DNA from: Phenylobacterium sp.
GTDB lineage: Bacteria > Pseudomonadota > Alphaproteobacteria > Caulobacterales > Caulobacteraceae
DNA: 57,889 nt
Direction: 5' to 3'
Assembly (NCBI RefSeq): GCF_030646615.1
Contig: NZ_JAUSLG010000025.1
Span: 1-57,889, forward strand
The translations under genes and the position numbers were made by a program. The first letter of the stretch is position 1. Each line of letters opens with the position of its first letter. The notes under the pieces were generated by a model that saw only the letters and a list, made by a program, of their open reading frames with translations, made no database searches and was not told where the DNA came from. Below, one piece after another: positions 50,407 to 57,889 of this stretch.

Positions 50407-50450
50407 GCCCTATCCCCGAGGCTAGCGCACCCGGTGGAAGGACCGGGCCA

Positions 50451-50508
50451 TGTCATCAGTTGGTGACTTCTAGGTGGGAATGCGTTTCTATGTCTACAAG
50501 TGATGACA
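50451..50508. promoter_or_regulatory. Inverted repeat in the efflux/TetR divergent promoter
   Basis: TGTCATCAGTTG (50451-50462) and CAAGTGATGACA (50497-50508) are inverted copies, 11 of 12 bases matching, 34 bases apart. They lie in the 124-base divergent gap between adaptor and regulator genes and probably mark TetR operators, with an AT-rich patch beside the second copy. Confidence 0.5.
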
Positions 50509-50530
50509 AAAAAATATTGGAGGAAAGTTT

Positions 50531-51109
50531 TTGAGCCCGCCCATGACCCCTGCCCGGACCCGGAACGCCGCAGCCACGCGCACCGCCATCCTGGAAGCCG
50601 CGCGCAAACGGTTCGCCCATGAGGGCTATGACCAGACTGGGGTCCGGGAGATCGCCAGCGACGCAGGTGTCGATGCGGCCCTGATCTCGCGCTATTTCGG
50701 GGGGAAGGAAGAGCTGTTCGGCGAGGTCCTCGCCTGCGCCCCCAATATCGCCGAGTTCCTGGATGGCGACCGGGACTCCTTTGGGGAGCGCGTCGCCCAG
50801 ATGCTGGCGGTCGAGCCCATGCGCGAGGAGAAGTTCGAACTCTTCCTCATCATGCTGCGCTCAGCCTCTTCGCCCAAGGCGGCCGAGGCGATCCGGCGCC
50901 ATTCGCACGACGCCTTCTACCAGCCCCTGGAGACCTGGCTGGGCGGGGACGATGCGGCGGTGCGCGCGCGCCTGCTGTCCTGCGTCATGATGGGGGCGAC
51001 CATGAACCGGGTGATCTATGAGGACTACCTGCTGGATGGCCAGCAGCGGCAGGAGCTCTGCGAGGCCCTGGCCCGCACCCTGGACAACTATGTGAGCGGC
51101 CCCGTCTGA
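50531..51109 (+). CDS. TetR-family regulator of the efflux operon
   Basis: A 192-residue repressor. The HTH occupies about residues 13-60 (AARKRFAHEGYDQTGVREIASDAGVDAALISRYFGGKEEL). The start is a TTG at 50531: GGAGG ends seven bases before it, ideal spacing, while the in-frame ATG four codons later would lie 19 bases away. It faces the efflux operon across a shared promoter region, so it most likely represses the pump until a substrate binds its C-terminal domain. Confidence 0.9.
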   Translation: MSPPMTPARTRNAAATRTAILEAARKRFAHEGYDQTGVREIASDAGVDAALISRYFGGKEELFGEVLACAPNIAEFLDGDRDSFGERVAQMLAVEPMREEKFELFLIMLRSASSPKAAEAIRRHSHDAFYQPLETWLGGDDAAVRARLLSCVMMGATMNRVIYEDYLLDGQQRQELCEALARTLDNYVSGPV

Positions 51110-51194
51110 GGCGACCGCCGGGCCCCCGTTGGCCGGAGGCGGGAACAGGAGCTTGGCTTATCCGCTACAGCGGCTGGCCTGAAGGGAGCCGTCC

Positions 51195-51569
51195 ATGTTT
51201 CCCAACCTCCACAGTCTGGTCGTGGCCGTCGCCACGCTGCTCCAGTATTTTTCAGTCCTGGTCCTGGTGTTGGCCGTGATCGGCGCCACGACGCGCTTCA
51301 CGGTTCAAGGCGTAAGGAGCCATGACTGGCGTGACGCCTTCGACCAGTACCGCGCCAATCTGGGCCGCGGCATCCTGCTGGGCCTCGAACTCCTGGTGGC
51401 GGCCGACATCATCGCCACGGTGACCGAACCCCTGAGCTTCGACCGCGTCGGCCCCTTGGCGGCCATCGTCTTGATCCGCACCTTTCTCAGCTTCGCCCTG
51501 GAGACTGAGATTCAGGGTCGCTGGCCGTGGCGACGGGCGGACGCCGATCCGGGCGAGGCCAAGCGCTAG
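51195..51569 (+). CDS. DUF1622 family membrane protein
   Basis: A 124-residue inner-membrane protein with three predicted helices (about 9-33, 58-76, 86-105). The pattern RANLGRGILLGLELLVAADIIATV and FLSFALETEIQGRWPW is characteristic of DUF1622. The function is unknown. It follows an AAGGGAGC ribosome-binding site. Its last four bases overlap the end of the convergent kinase gene. Confidence 0.85.
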   Translation: MFPNLHSLVVAVATLLQYFSVLVLVLAVIGATTRFTVQGVRSHDWRDAFDQYRANLGRGILLGLELLVAADIIATVTEPLSFDRVGPLAAIVLIRTFLSFALETEIQGRWPWRRADADPGEAKR

Positions 51570-52483
51570 GACTTGGAGTCTAGGGCCCACGCCTCGGCCA
51601 CCTGGAACATCTCCCGCCAGTCGAACAGGTCGAGCTTGCAGCAGAGCAGGCCGGTGGAGACGGTTTCGAGGTAACCCCATCGCCAGATCGCCTCGGCCTC
51701 CACGCCTGTGCGGGCGGCCAGTCGCGCACAGCGGGCCCTTCCCGCCGCCAGGGGATCGCCCCCCTCCAGCAGGACCTCTGGCCACTCCCGCATGATGACG
51801 CCCAGGTCGTAGGCCGGCTCGATCAGGAGGCCGTCGGGATCTATGAACTTGAACCCGTCGCCGTCACGGGCCCGTAGGGCGTTGGCCGCATGGGCGTCCC
51901 CGTGGGCCAGGACCGCGCGGGCAGGATCATGCGCCCTGGCCCGATCGGCGGCGTACTCGCGGGCGCGCGCCAGCACCGGGGCCGACAGGGGGGCGTCCAG
52001 GACCTGGGCGGTTTCCGCGATGAACTGGCCCAGGCGGCGCGCCTTTTCCGCGCCGTCCATCAGCCCGCCCGGGGGAACCGGCGCCCGCCATACCGCCATC
52101 AGCGCTCCGCACAGGGCCTCCATCTGCGCCTCGGGCGTCCAGCCCAGCAGGTCGAGGCGCGCCCCGAGCCGCTCCAGCAGCAGGGCGTGCGCCGCCTCGT
52201 CCACGGCGTAGAGCTCCGCAAAGCCCGATCCGCCGGCCGCCGCCAACACCCGGCGTTCGGCCCCCAGAAGGTCCGCCCAGGGCGGCGCGATCTTGAGAAC
52301 CGCCTGGCGCGCATCCGGCATCGTCGCCGCCAGGGCCACGGCCTCGCTGCCGCCGTCCAGGATGTGGAGGTCCTCAAGGCGCCACTGGACCGCAAGCCGC
52401 GCCAGGCTCTGCGGCAAGGCCGCCAGCCATGTGCGCCCCCGTTCCCCTTCGTCCAGGGCGCGGCGGCGCACCGCCTCCGGCAA
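51566..52483 (-). CDS. Aminoglycoside/hydroxyurea antibiotic kinase-family protein (APH(6)-like)
   Basis: A 305-residue kinase-fold protein from the TTG at 52483. It has the catalytic loop LAHGDAHAANAL and the metal-binding FIDPDGLLIEPAYDLG segment, matching the StrB-like family that phosphorylates streptomycin or related compounds; resistance is not proven. A better start may be a CTG at 52510, which overlaps the TauD stop and has GGGGAGG seven bases before it; it would add nine residues (see findings). It forms an operon with the tauD-like gene upstream. Confidence 0.8.
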   Translation of the reverse strand: MPEAVRRRALDEGERGRTWLAALPQSLARLAVQWRLEDLHILDGGSEAVALAATMPDARQAVLKIAPPWADLLGAERRVLAAAGGSGFAELYAVDEAAHALLLERLGARLDLLGWTPEAQMEALCGALMAVWRAPVPPGGLMDGAEKARRLGQFIAETAQVLDAPLSAPVLARAREYAADRARAHDPARAVLAHGDAHAANALRARDGDGFKFIDPDGLLIEPAYDLGVIMREWPEVLLEGGDPLAAGRARCARLAARTGVEAEAIWRWGYLETVSTGLLCCKLDLFDWREMFQVAEAWALDSKS

Positions 52484-52506
52484 CCGGCTGAGGTCTGCAG
52501 GCAGGC

Positions 52507-53379
52507 TCAGACCGGGACCTCCCCGGCCACGGTGGTGCGGTGCATCACCCGCAGGTGGCCGTCATAGCCGCCCTCGGCCAGATGCACGGTCCGGCGATTA
52601 TCCCAGATCAGCAGGGTGTCCCTGGCCCAGCGGTGGCGGAAGATGAACTCCGGCTGGGTGATGTGGCCGAACAGATAGCCCAGGATGGCCTGGCTCTCCC
52701 CCGGGGTCAGGCCCTCGATCCCCACCGTATAGACCGGGCTGACGAACAGGGCCTTGGCGCCGGTCACCGGATGGGTGCGCACCAGGGGGTGGGTGTGGGT
52801 CTTGTCGGCTTCTTCGGAGACGATGATCTGCATCGTCCGCTTCTCGGTCTCGCGGGCGAAGACGCCTTTGGTTCCATAGGCGCGCCCGGCGCTGTGGATA
52901 GCCCGCAGCGGCGCCAGCATCTCCTGGAAGGTCGGCGACAGGGCGGCGTAGGCGGCTGTGCAGTCAGCAAACAGGGTGTCGCCGCCCACCGGCGGGATGA
53001 CCTGGCCGTGCAACAGGGTGGCCGCCGGCGGGATCGGCTGGAAGCTCCAGTCGGAATGCCAGCCGGCCCCGAAATTGGTCGCCCTTTCGTCGGGCTCCCG
53101 GCGCAACTCCAGCACATTGGGCCGCCCCGGCATCGGGGCGATGAAAGGGTCGACGCCGAACGGCCCGAACTGCAGGGTCACCGCCTCCAGCTGGTCGAGG
53201 CTGAGGGGCTGATCCGGGAAGCTCAGCACCCCATGGGCGGCCCAGGCCTGGCGCACCTCATCCATGACCGACTCGGCCAGGGGCCTGGCGAGATCGAGAC
53301 CGGTCACGACGGCGCCGAAACCCGAAGCCGTCGGGGTCACTTCAATGGTCGAATTCTGCTTGCGAACCCTGTCGAGCAT
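52507..53379 (-). CDS. TauD/TfdA-family alpha-ketoglutarate-dependent dioxygenase
   Basis: A 290-residue non-heme iron dioxygenase. The iron-binding HxD is WHSDWSF and the distal histidine lies in WDNRRTVHLAEGGYDG; RVMHRTTV supplies the arginine that binds 2-oxoglutarate. Family members hydroxylate taurine, 2,4-D or other small acids; the substrate is not readable here. No sulfonate transporter gene is nearby. It lies upstream of, and overlaps or abuts, the kinase-family gene. It is divergent from cobS across 88 bases. Confidence 0.87.
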   Translation of the reverse strand: MLDRVRKQNSTIEVTPTASGFGAVVTGLDLARPLAESVMDEVRQAWAAHGVLSFPDQPLSLDQLEAVTLQFGPFGVDPFIAPMPGRPNVLELRREPDERATNFGAGWHSDWSFQPIPPAATLLHGQVIPPVGGDTLFADCTAAYAALSPTFQEMLAPLRAIHSAGRAYGTKGVFARETEKRTMQIIVSEEADKTHTHPLVRTHPVTGAKALFVSPVYTVGIEGLTPGESQAILGYLFGHITQPEFIFRHRWARDTLLIWDNRRTVHLAEGGYDGHLRVMHRTTVAGEVPV

Positions 53380-53467
53380 GGCGCCGGCGTCTCCTCATTG
53401 TTTTTGATCGGCCGCCTATGAAACACACGTTTGCTTTGCGGGCGTAACCCTGTATGCGAACCTCGTC

Positions 53468-54472
53468 ATGACCACGCTTTCCCAGACCCACGACGACGAG
53501 CTGCTGACCCTTGTCCCCGACAAGAAGGTCTCCGTACGCGAGACCTTCGGCGTCGATATGGACATGACCGTGCCGGCCTTCTCGCACCGCGACAGCCACG
53601 TGCCGGAGATCGACGACACCTATCGGTTCGATCCCGAGACCACCAAGGCCATCTGCGCGGGCTTCGCCTACGACCGCCGGGTGATGATCCAGGGCTATCA
53701 CGGCACCGGCAAGTCGACCCACATCGAGCAGGTCGCCGCCCGCCTCAACTGGCCGCTCATCCGGGTGAACCTGGACAGCCATGTCAGCCGCATCGACCTG
53801 GTGGGCAAGGACGCCATCGTCCTGAAGGAAGGCAAGCAGGTCACCGAATTCCGCGAGGGGATCCTGCCCTGGGCCCTGCAGCGCCCGATCGCCCTGGTGT
53901 TCGACGAGTATGACGCCGGCCGGCCGGACGTGATGTTCGTGATCCAGCGCATCCTGGAGGCGCAGGGCAAGCTGACCCTGCTCGACCAGAACCGCGTGAT
54001 CCGTCCGAACCCCTTTTTCCGCCTGTTCTCCACGACCAACACCATTGGTCTGGGGGACACGACGGGGCTCTATCACGGCACCCAGCAGATCAATCAGGGC
54101 CAGATGGACCGCTGGTCCATCGTCACGACGCTCAACTATCTCGACCACGACGCTGAGGCCGAGATCGTCCTGGCCAAGTCGCCCAACTACGACACCGCCG
54201 AGGGCCGGCGGACCATCAACGCCATGGTCCGGGTGGCCGACATGACCCGCAACGCCTTCATGAACGGGGACATCTCCACGGTCATGAGCCCGCGGACGGT
54301 GATCACCTGGGCGCAGAATACCGAGATCTTCGGCGGCGACGTGGCGCTGGCCTTCCGCATGACCTTCCTGAACAAGTGCGACGAGCTGGAACGCGGCACC
54401 GTCGCCGAATTCTTCCAGCGCGCCTTCGGCCAGGACCTGCCCGAGAGCACGGCGCGGGTGCGGGTGGCCTAA
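53468..54472 (+). CDS. cobS: Aerobic cobaltochelatase subunit CobS
   Basis: A 334-residue AAA+ ATPase of the CobNST cobaltochelatase, which inserts cobalt into hydrogenobyrinate diamide for cobalamin synthesis. Walker A is GYHGTGKST (about 76-84) and Walker B is [14 protein letters not shown], followed by sensor [10 protein letters not shown]. Length and the [19 protein letters not shown]-terminus match CobS. CobT begins 2.3 kb downstream on the same strand. A strong terminator follows. Confidence 0.95.
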   Translation: MTTLSQTHDDELLTLVPDKKVSVRETFGVDMDMTVPAFSHRDSHVPEIDDTYRFDPETTKAICAGFAYDRRVMIQGYHGTGKSTHIEQVAARLNWPLIRVNLDSHVSRIDLVGKDAIVLKEGKQVTEFREGILPWALQRPIALVFDEYDAGRPDVMFVIQRILEAQGKLTLLDQNRVIRPNPFFRLFSTTNTIGLGDTTGLYHGTQQINQGQMDRWSIVTTLNYLDHDAEAEIVLAKSPNYDTAEGRRTINAMVRVADMTRNAFMNGDISTVMSPRTVITWAQNTEIFGGDVALAFRMTFLNKCDELERGTVAEFFQRAFGQDLPESTARVRVA

Positions 54473-54500
54473 AGGCGCAAAACGCCCATCAGACATGGAA

Positions 54501-54528
54501 ACGGCGGCCTTTGCGGGCCGCCGTTTTT
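54501..54528 (+). terminator. Rho-independent terminator of cobS
   Basis: ACGGCGGCC (54501-54509) and GGCCGCCGT (54516-54524) form a 9-bp GC stem with a six-base loop, followed by TTTTT. It lies 29 bases after the cobS stop and may also end the convergent gene. Confidence 0.88.
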
Positions 54529-54549
54529 CGTTTCAGGCAGGTGGAGCGC

Positions 54550-54861
54550 TTAGCGGCTCAACAGGGCGCTGAGCTTGGCGGCCTCCACCTCGCTGACGCA
54601 GCGGGGCGCGGACCAGTCGTCGGCCGCGCCGGTGAGCGCCTGCTCGGCGGTGACGAACTTCACCTCGCCATGCTCGCGGGCGAAGGCCCGGCGGGTCAGT
54701 TCGGAACGGTCGCAGACATAGACCACCCGCTCAGCCTTCGCGGTTTCGCGCGCTTGGGCCACGGCGTCCTGGGCTGCGGCCTGGGCGCTAGGCGCCTCCT
54801 TGGCCTGGACAGCGCCGGCGCACAGGGCCATGGCGGCTGCGGAGATGACGAGAATCCTCAT
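54550..54861 (-). CDS. Small secreted protein of unknown function
   Basis: A 103-residue protein with a signal peptide (about 1-20, ending VQA|K). The mature part has two cysteines (CDR and RCV) that could form a disulfide, with an acidic/basic helical remainder. I do not recognise a family. It is transcribed toward cobS and lies between cobS and cobT. The RBS GGAGGAA precedes the ATG. Confidence 0.6.
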   Translation of the reverse strand: MRILVISAAAMALCAGAVQAKEAPSAQAAAQDAVAQARETAKAERVVYVCDRSELTRRAFAREHGEVKFVTAEQALTGAADDWSAPRCVSEVEAAKLSALLSR

Positions 54862-54954
54862 GAATTTCCTCCACTTGTCGCGGGATCGATCTCCCGGCTT
54901 GCGGAAAGCGTCTCATGGGCAAGCTATCCTGTGAAGGATTTATGACGGTTAAAC

Positions 54955-54968
54955 GTCGCATTTGCGAC
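54955..54968. promoter_or_regulatory. 14-bp palindrome in a divergent promoter region
   Basis: GTCGCA-TT-TGCGAC is a perfect inverted repeat. It sits in the 278-base gap between the small secreted protein gene and the DUF3089 gene. The rest of this gap shows only short dyads and no confident promoter. The binding protein is unknown. Confidence 0.4.
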
Positions 54969-55139
54969 AATTGACCGCCACCGTCAGCCCTCCCGCCATA
55001 GGGGTCTGGTATCTTCTTTAGACGGATGATTTTCTAGGGTCGCCCGTGGCGGGAGACCCCGGCTTGGCGCTGGACGCACGGCGTTCTCCAGGCGATGGTC
55101 CGGCCCATTGATGCAAGCCAATTTGCACGTGGGGAAGAC

Positions 55140-56360
55140 ATGACCAGGAAGATGATCGCCGGCCTGACGGCCACCGCCGGGGCCTTGGCCCTGGCCGCCG
55201 GGGTCTGGCAGGCCCAGGCGCAGGACACAGCACCCGCGCCCAATGACTATGCCGACAAGGCCAGCTGGCTGTGCTGGCCCGGCCGGGACGACGCCTGCGC
55301 CGGCGACAACACCACGACCGTGGTCCAGGCCGATGGGTCGGTCTCGACCGAGACCTGGGCGGTCAATCCGGCCGCGCCGGTGGACTGCTTCTATGTCTAT
55401 CCCACCGTGTCCAACGATCCGGGCGTGATCAGCGACATGACCGCCAACGCTGAAGAGCGCCGGGTGGTGGAGCAGCAGCTCTCGCGCCTGGGGGCGCAAT
55501 GCCGCGTCTATGCGCCCCTCTATCGGCAGTTCACCCTGACGGCCCTGCGCGCCGCGGTGATGGGCGGAACCCCGCCCGGCGGGTCGGCCCGCCCCAACAC
55601 CGGCTATCAGGACGTGGTCGCCGCCTGGAACCACTATCTGGAACACGAGAACAATGGCCGCGGCGTGGTCCTGATCGGCCACAGCCAGGGCGCCGGTGTG
55701 TTGACCCAGCTGATCGCCAACGAGATCGACGGCAAGCCCGTTCAGGACAAGCTGGTCTCGGCCATGCTGCTGGGCTCGAACCTGGCCGTGGACAAGGGCG
55801 GCAAGACCGGGACCTTCAAGTCCATCCCCCTGTGCGAGGCCGCCGAACAGACCGGCTGCGCCATCTCCTATGTGAGCTTCCGGGCCGATGCTCCGCCCCC
55901 GGCCAATTCTCGCTTCGGCGTCCCGCGGGAGCCGAACTCCCCCATGGAGGCGGCCTGCGTGAACCCCGCCGCCCTGGTGAACGGCAAGCCTGAAGGCAAG
56001 GTCGATCTGCACGCCTATCTGGCCAGTTCGGGTACCCTGCTGGGGTCGTCGGACGCGCCGGCGCCGTGGGTGAAGGATGGACCTGAGGTGACGACGCCCT
56101 TCGTGTCGGTTCCTGGCCTGCTCAGCGGGGAATGCGTGCGCCAGGACGGCTTCCACTATCTGGCCGTCACCGTGAACGCTGATCCGGCTGATCCGCGGGT
56201 CGACACCATCGCCGGCGACGTGGTCCAGAACGGGGTGATCGCCAAGGACTGGGGCCTGCACCTGATCGACGTCAATCTGGTGATGGGCGACCTGGTCAAG
56301 CTGGTGGAGACCCAGGGCGCGGCCTGGACCGCAAAGTCCGGCGACCACAGCCACCACTAG
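55140..56360 (+). CDS. DUF3089 family secreted alpha/beta hydrolase
   Basis: A 406-residue secreted hydrolase with a signal peptide ending AQAQ|D (about residue 28). The nucleophile elbow is GHSQG with Ser182. The family pattern VDCFYVYPTVSNDPG and NTGYQDVVAAWNHYL is clear, and a candidate catalytic histidine lies near DGFHYLAV. Six or more cysteines suggest disulfides in the periplasm. The substrate is unknown (ester or lipid likely). The ATG follows GGGGAAGAC. It ends with a strong hairpin. Confidence 0.85.
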   Translation: MTRKMIAGLTATAGALALAAGVWQAQAQDTAPAPNDYADKASWLCWPGRDDACAGDNTTTVVQADGSVSTETWAVNPAAPVDCFYVYPTVSNDPGVISDMTANAEERRVVEQQLSRLGAQCRVYAPLYRQFTLTALRAAVMGGTPPGGSARPNTGYQDVVAAWNHYLEHENNGRGVVLIGHSQGAGVLTQLIANEIDGKPVQDKLVSAMLLGSNLAVDKGGKTGTFKSIPLCEAAEQTGCAISYVSFRADAPPPANSRFGVPREPNSPMEAACVNPAALVNGKPEGKVDLHAYLASSGTLLGSSDAPAPWVKDGPEVTTPFVSVPGLLSGECVRQDGFHYLAVTVNADPADPRVDTIAGDVVQNGVIAKDWGLHLIDVNLVMGDLVKLVETQGAAWTAKSGDHSHH

Positions 56361-56384
56361 GCTCTATCGCCGGCAGACACGAAA

Positions 56385-56415
56385 ACGCCCGCCGCTCATT
56401 CCGAGCGGCGGGCGT
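56385..56415. terminator. Bidirectional hairpin terminator
   Basis: ACGCCCGCCGCTC and GAGCGGCGGGCGT form a perfect 13-bp stem with a five-base loop, A-rich before and T-containing after. It lies between the convergent DUF3089 and DUF1328 genes and can serve both. Confidence 0.88.
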
Positions 56416-56435
56416 CTTTGCGTTTAGATCGAAGG

Positions 56436-56615
56436 CTAACCGCCGGTGATCTTCCTCCCGGCCATGACCCCCAGGACCAGGAAGATCACGAAGCCGATCA
56501 GGAAGAGGAAGAACAGAATCTTGGCCACGCCGGCGGCCGCGCCGGCGATGCCGCCAAAGCCGAGGGCGCCGGCCACAAGGGCGACGAGCGCGAAGATGAG
56601 GGCCCATTTGAGCAT
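56436..56615 (-). CDS. DUF1328 family small membrane protein
   Basis: A 59-residue protein with two membrane helices, made of small and hydrophobic residues ([22 protein letters not shown]..., ending GRKITGG). This is the DUF1328/UPF0391 pattern. Relatives are often induced by stress in alphaproteobacteria, and the EcfG-type promoter upstream agrees. The ATG follows a purine-rich AGGAGA site. Confidence 0.9.
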   Translation of the reverse strand: MLKWALIFALVALVAGALGFGGIAGAAAGVAKILFFLFLIGFVIFLVLGVMAGRKITGG

Positions 56616-56654
56616 TGGTGTGTCTCCTGAACAGCCATTGAGTGTTGCGGAGAC

Positions 56655-56680
56655 AACGCGAGCGCCAGCGCCGACGTTCC
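56655..56680 (-). promoter_or_regulatory. EcfG-type general stress promoter of the DUF1328 gene
   Basis: On the minus strand GGAAC (56680-56676), 17 bases, then CGTT (56658-56655). The match to the general-stress sigma consensus is exact. The predicted start site is about 30 bases from the ATG at 56615. Confidence 0.72.
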
Positions 56681-56745
56681 ATGAAGGCCCGTAGAGCGCC
56701 ATCTCCCCTTCCCCAGGAGCCTTGCGGCGCCTTATCTAGGAGGCG

Positions 56746-57889
56746 ATGGCCAAGTCCCCTCCCGAAAGCCCGGTCGAACCGTTCAAGCGCGCCCTGGCCC
56801 ATGCCGCCCGCTCGCTCGCCGAGTCCGCCGATCTCGAGATCGTCTATTCGGGGGAAGGGCCGCAGCTTCAGGGCAATCGCGCCATCCTGCCCCATCCGCC
56901 CCGGGACCTGGGTCCGGAGGACGCCTCGCGCATCCGCGGCCTGGCAGACCAGATGGCCCTGCGCCTGGCGCACCATGACACCGCCGCCCATGCCCGCGGC
57001 CGGCCGCAGTCGGCCCAGGGCGGCCCCATCTATGACGCCATCGAGCAGGCGCGCACCGAGGCCATCGGCGCCAATGCGCTGGGGGGCGTGCGCGCCAACC
57101 TGCGGGCGGTCCACGACCAGTCCTGGGCCAAGAAGGCGTTCAACCCGATCGAGGCCCAGGCCAACCCGCCCATGGACGAGATCGTCTCGCTGATGGTGCG
57201 CGAACGCCTGACCGGCGAGCCGCCGCCGCCGGCCGCCCGGCCGCTGGTGGATCTGTTCCGCGCCGAGATCGAGGCCAAGGCCGGACCCGACCTCGACAAG
57301 CTGGCCAGCAACCTCGAGGACCAGAAGGCCTTCGGCAAGGTCGCCAAGGCGATCCTGCGCGACCTGTCCATGGGCGATGACCTGTCGGACGCGCCGGAAC
57401 AGCCCGACGAGGACGAGGAGGGCGGCGAGGAGGCCGATTCGGAGTCCAAGGAAGACCAGGAGGGCGGCGAGGGCGAGGAGCAGTCCCCCCAACAGTCGGC
57501 CATGGACGACAACGAGGCGACCCATCGCGAAAGCGAAGAGACCGACAGCCAGATGATGTCGGCCGAGGAAGACCCCGAAGCCGAGGACACCGACGAACAG
57601 CCCGACATGGGCGAGGGCGAGCAGCCCTCGCGCCCAGACCCGCGGGGCGAGGCCAGGACGCCGACCTACAAGGTTTTCTCCAGCGCCCACGATGAGATCG
57701 TCGCGGCCGAAGAGCTGTGCGATCCCGAAGAGCTCGGCCGCCTGCGGGCCTATCTGGACCAGCAGCTGGCCAGCCTGTCGACCGTGGTGTCCCGCCTGGC
57801 CAACAAGCTCCAGCGCAAGCTGATGGCCCAGCAGAACCGCTCCTGGACCTTCGACCTGGAGGAAGGGATCCTTGACGTTGCGCGCCTCA
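56746..57889 (+). CDS. cobT: Aerobic cobaltochelatase subunit CobT, 3' end beyond the window
   Basis: The first 381 codons of CobT are present; the frame is open at the window end, so the C-terminal von Willebrand A domain is missing (CobT is usually about 600-630 residues). The N-terminus PFKRALAHAARSLAESADLEIVYSG and LRLAHHDTAAHARGRPQ matches CobT, and a long Glu/Asp/Ser-rich acidic linker (about 222-300) precedes the segment VFSSAHDEIVAAEELCDPEELGRLRAYLDQQL. It partners CobS and CobN in cobalt insertion. The start follows TAGGAGGCG. Confidence 0.94.
   Translation, partial: MAKSPPESPVEPFKRALAHAARSLAESADLEIVYSGEGPQLQGNRAILPHPPRDLGPEDASRIRGLADQMALRLAHHDTAAHARGRPQSAQGGPIYDAIEQARTEAIGANALGGVRANLRAVHDQSWAKKAFNPIEAQANPPMDEIVSLMVRERLTGEPPPPAARPLVDLFRAEIEAKAGPDLDKLASNLEDQKAFGKVAKAILRDLSMGDDLSDAPEQPDEDEEGGEEADSESKEDQEGGEGEEQSPQQSAMDDNEATHRESEETDSQMMSAEEDPEAEDTDEQPDMGEGEQPSRPDPRGEARTPTYKVFSSAHDEIVAAEELCDPEELGRLRAYLDQQLASLSTVVSRLANKLQRKLMAQQNRSWTFDLEEGILDVARL

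Noticed and set aside
51142..51170. GGAAC before the DUF1622 gene as an EcfG promoter
   Set aside because: At 16-17 bases downstream there is no CGTT, so the -10 part fails.

Overview
The window comes from a GC-rich alphaproteobacterium, most likely a member of the Caulobacteraceae (Caulobacter/Phenylobacterium type). The evidence is the very high GC, frequent TTG and GTG starts, two HWE-family histidine kinases, general-stress (EcfG-type) promoters of the form GGAAC-N16/17-CGTT, a NodT-type efflux lipoprotein, CobS/CobT cobaltochelatase, and the alphaproteobacterial neighbourhoods secA/parvulin/argJ/mutT and bolA/J-domain/cobS/cobT. It reads as chromosomal core DNA with accessory gene blocks between the core genes. 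I see no rRNA, tRNA, CRISPR array, transposase or prophage.

Layout. (1) 0-16 kb: mutT, argJ, a parvulin-type isomerase and secA. They are interrupted by two sensory blocks: rhlE helicase with a red-light pair (heme oxygenase bphO and phytochrome kinase bphP), and a thiolase followed by a FIST sensor and hybrid kinase. A zinc-ribbon methyltransferase abuts secA. (2) 16-26 kb: accessory and detoxification enzymes. These are a four-helix DsbB-like protein, quinone oxidoreductase, Old-Yellow-Enzyme, saccharopine-dehydrogenase-like reductase, TetR regulator, epoxide hydrolase, threonine aldolase, a LuxR regulator fused to an apparently dead alpha/beta hydrolase, and a nitronate monooxygenase. (3) 26-37 kb: core genes accA, mscS, xerD, a secreted helical protein, coniferyl-aldehyde dehydrogenase, a PAS-HWE kinase, aroK-aroB-CNNM, and a stress-promoter-driven single-domain receiver. 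(4) 37-41.7 kb: a molybdenum aldehyde oxidoreductase operon (PaoABC type), then bolA divergent from a J-domain gene. (5) 41.7-53.4 kb: a block with a resistance flavour: serine beta-lactamase-like protein, MscS channel, RND efflux operon with divergent TetR, an aminoglycoside-kinase-family protein and a TauD dioxygenase. (6) 53.4-57.9 kb: cobS and the start of cobT, separated by a small secreted protein, a DUF3089 hydrolase and a DUF1328 stress membrane protein.

Translational coupling is common: ATGA, GTGA or TGATG overlaps join ppi-argJ, the NTF2/quinone oxidoreductase pair, OYE-reductase, epoxide hydrolase-ltaE, hyp-xerD, aroK-aroB-CNNM, the paoABC genes and the efflux genes. The most interesting regulatory and sensory signals are: the LuxR regulator with a methionine in place of the hydrolase nucleophile; a hairpin that buries the ribosome-binding site of an NTF2-like gene; two EcfG-type promoters (receiver and DUF1328); several short perfect palindromes next to gene starts; and the FIST/hybrid-kinase pair. 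Functions are inferred from motifs and family knowledge only; no searches were run.
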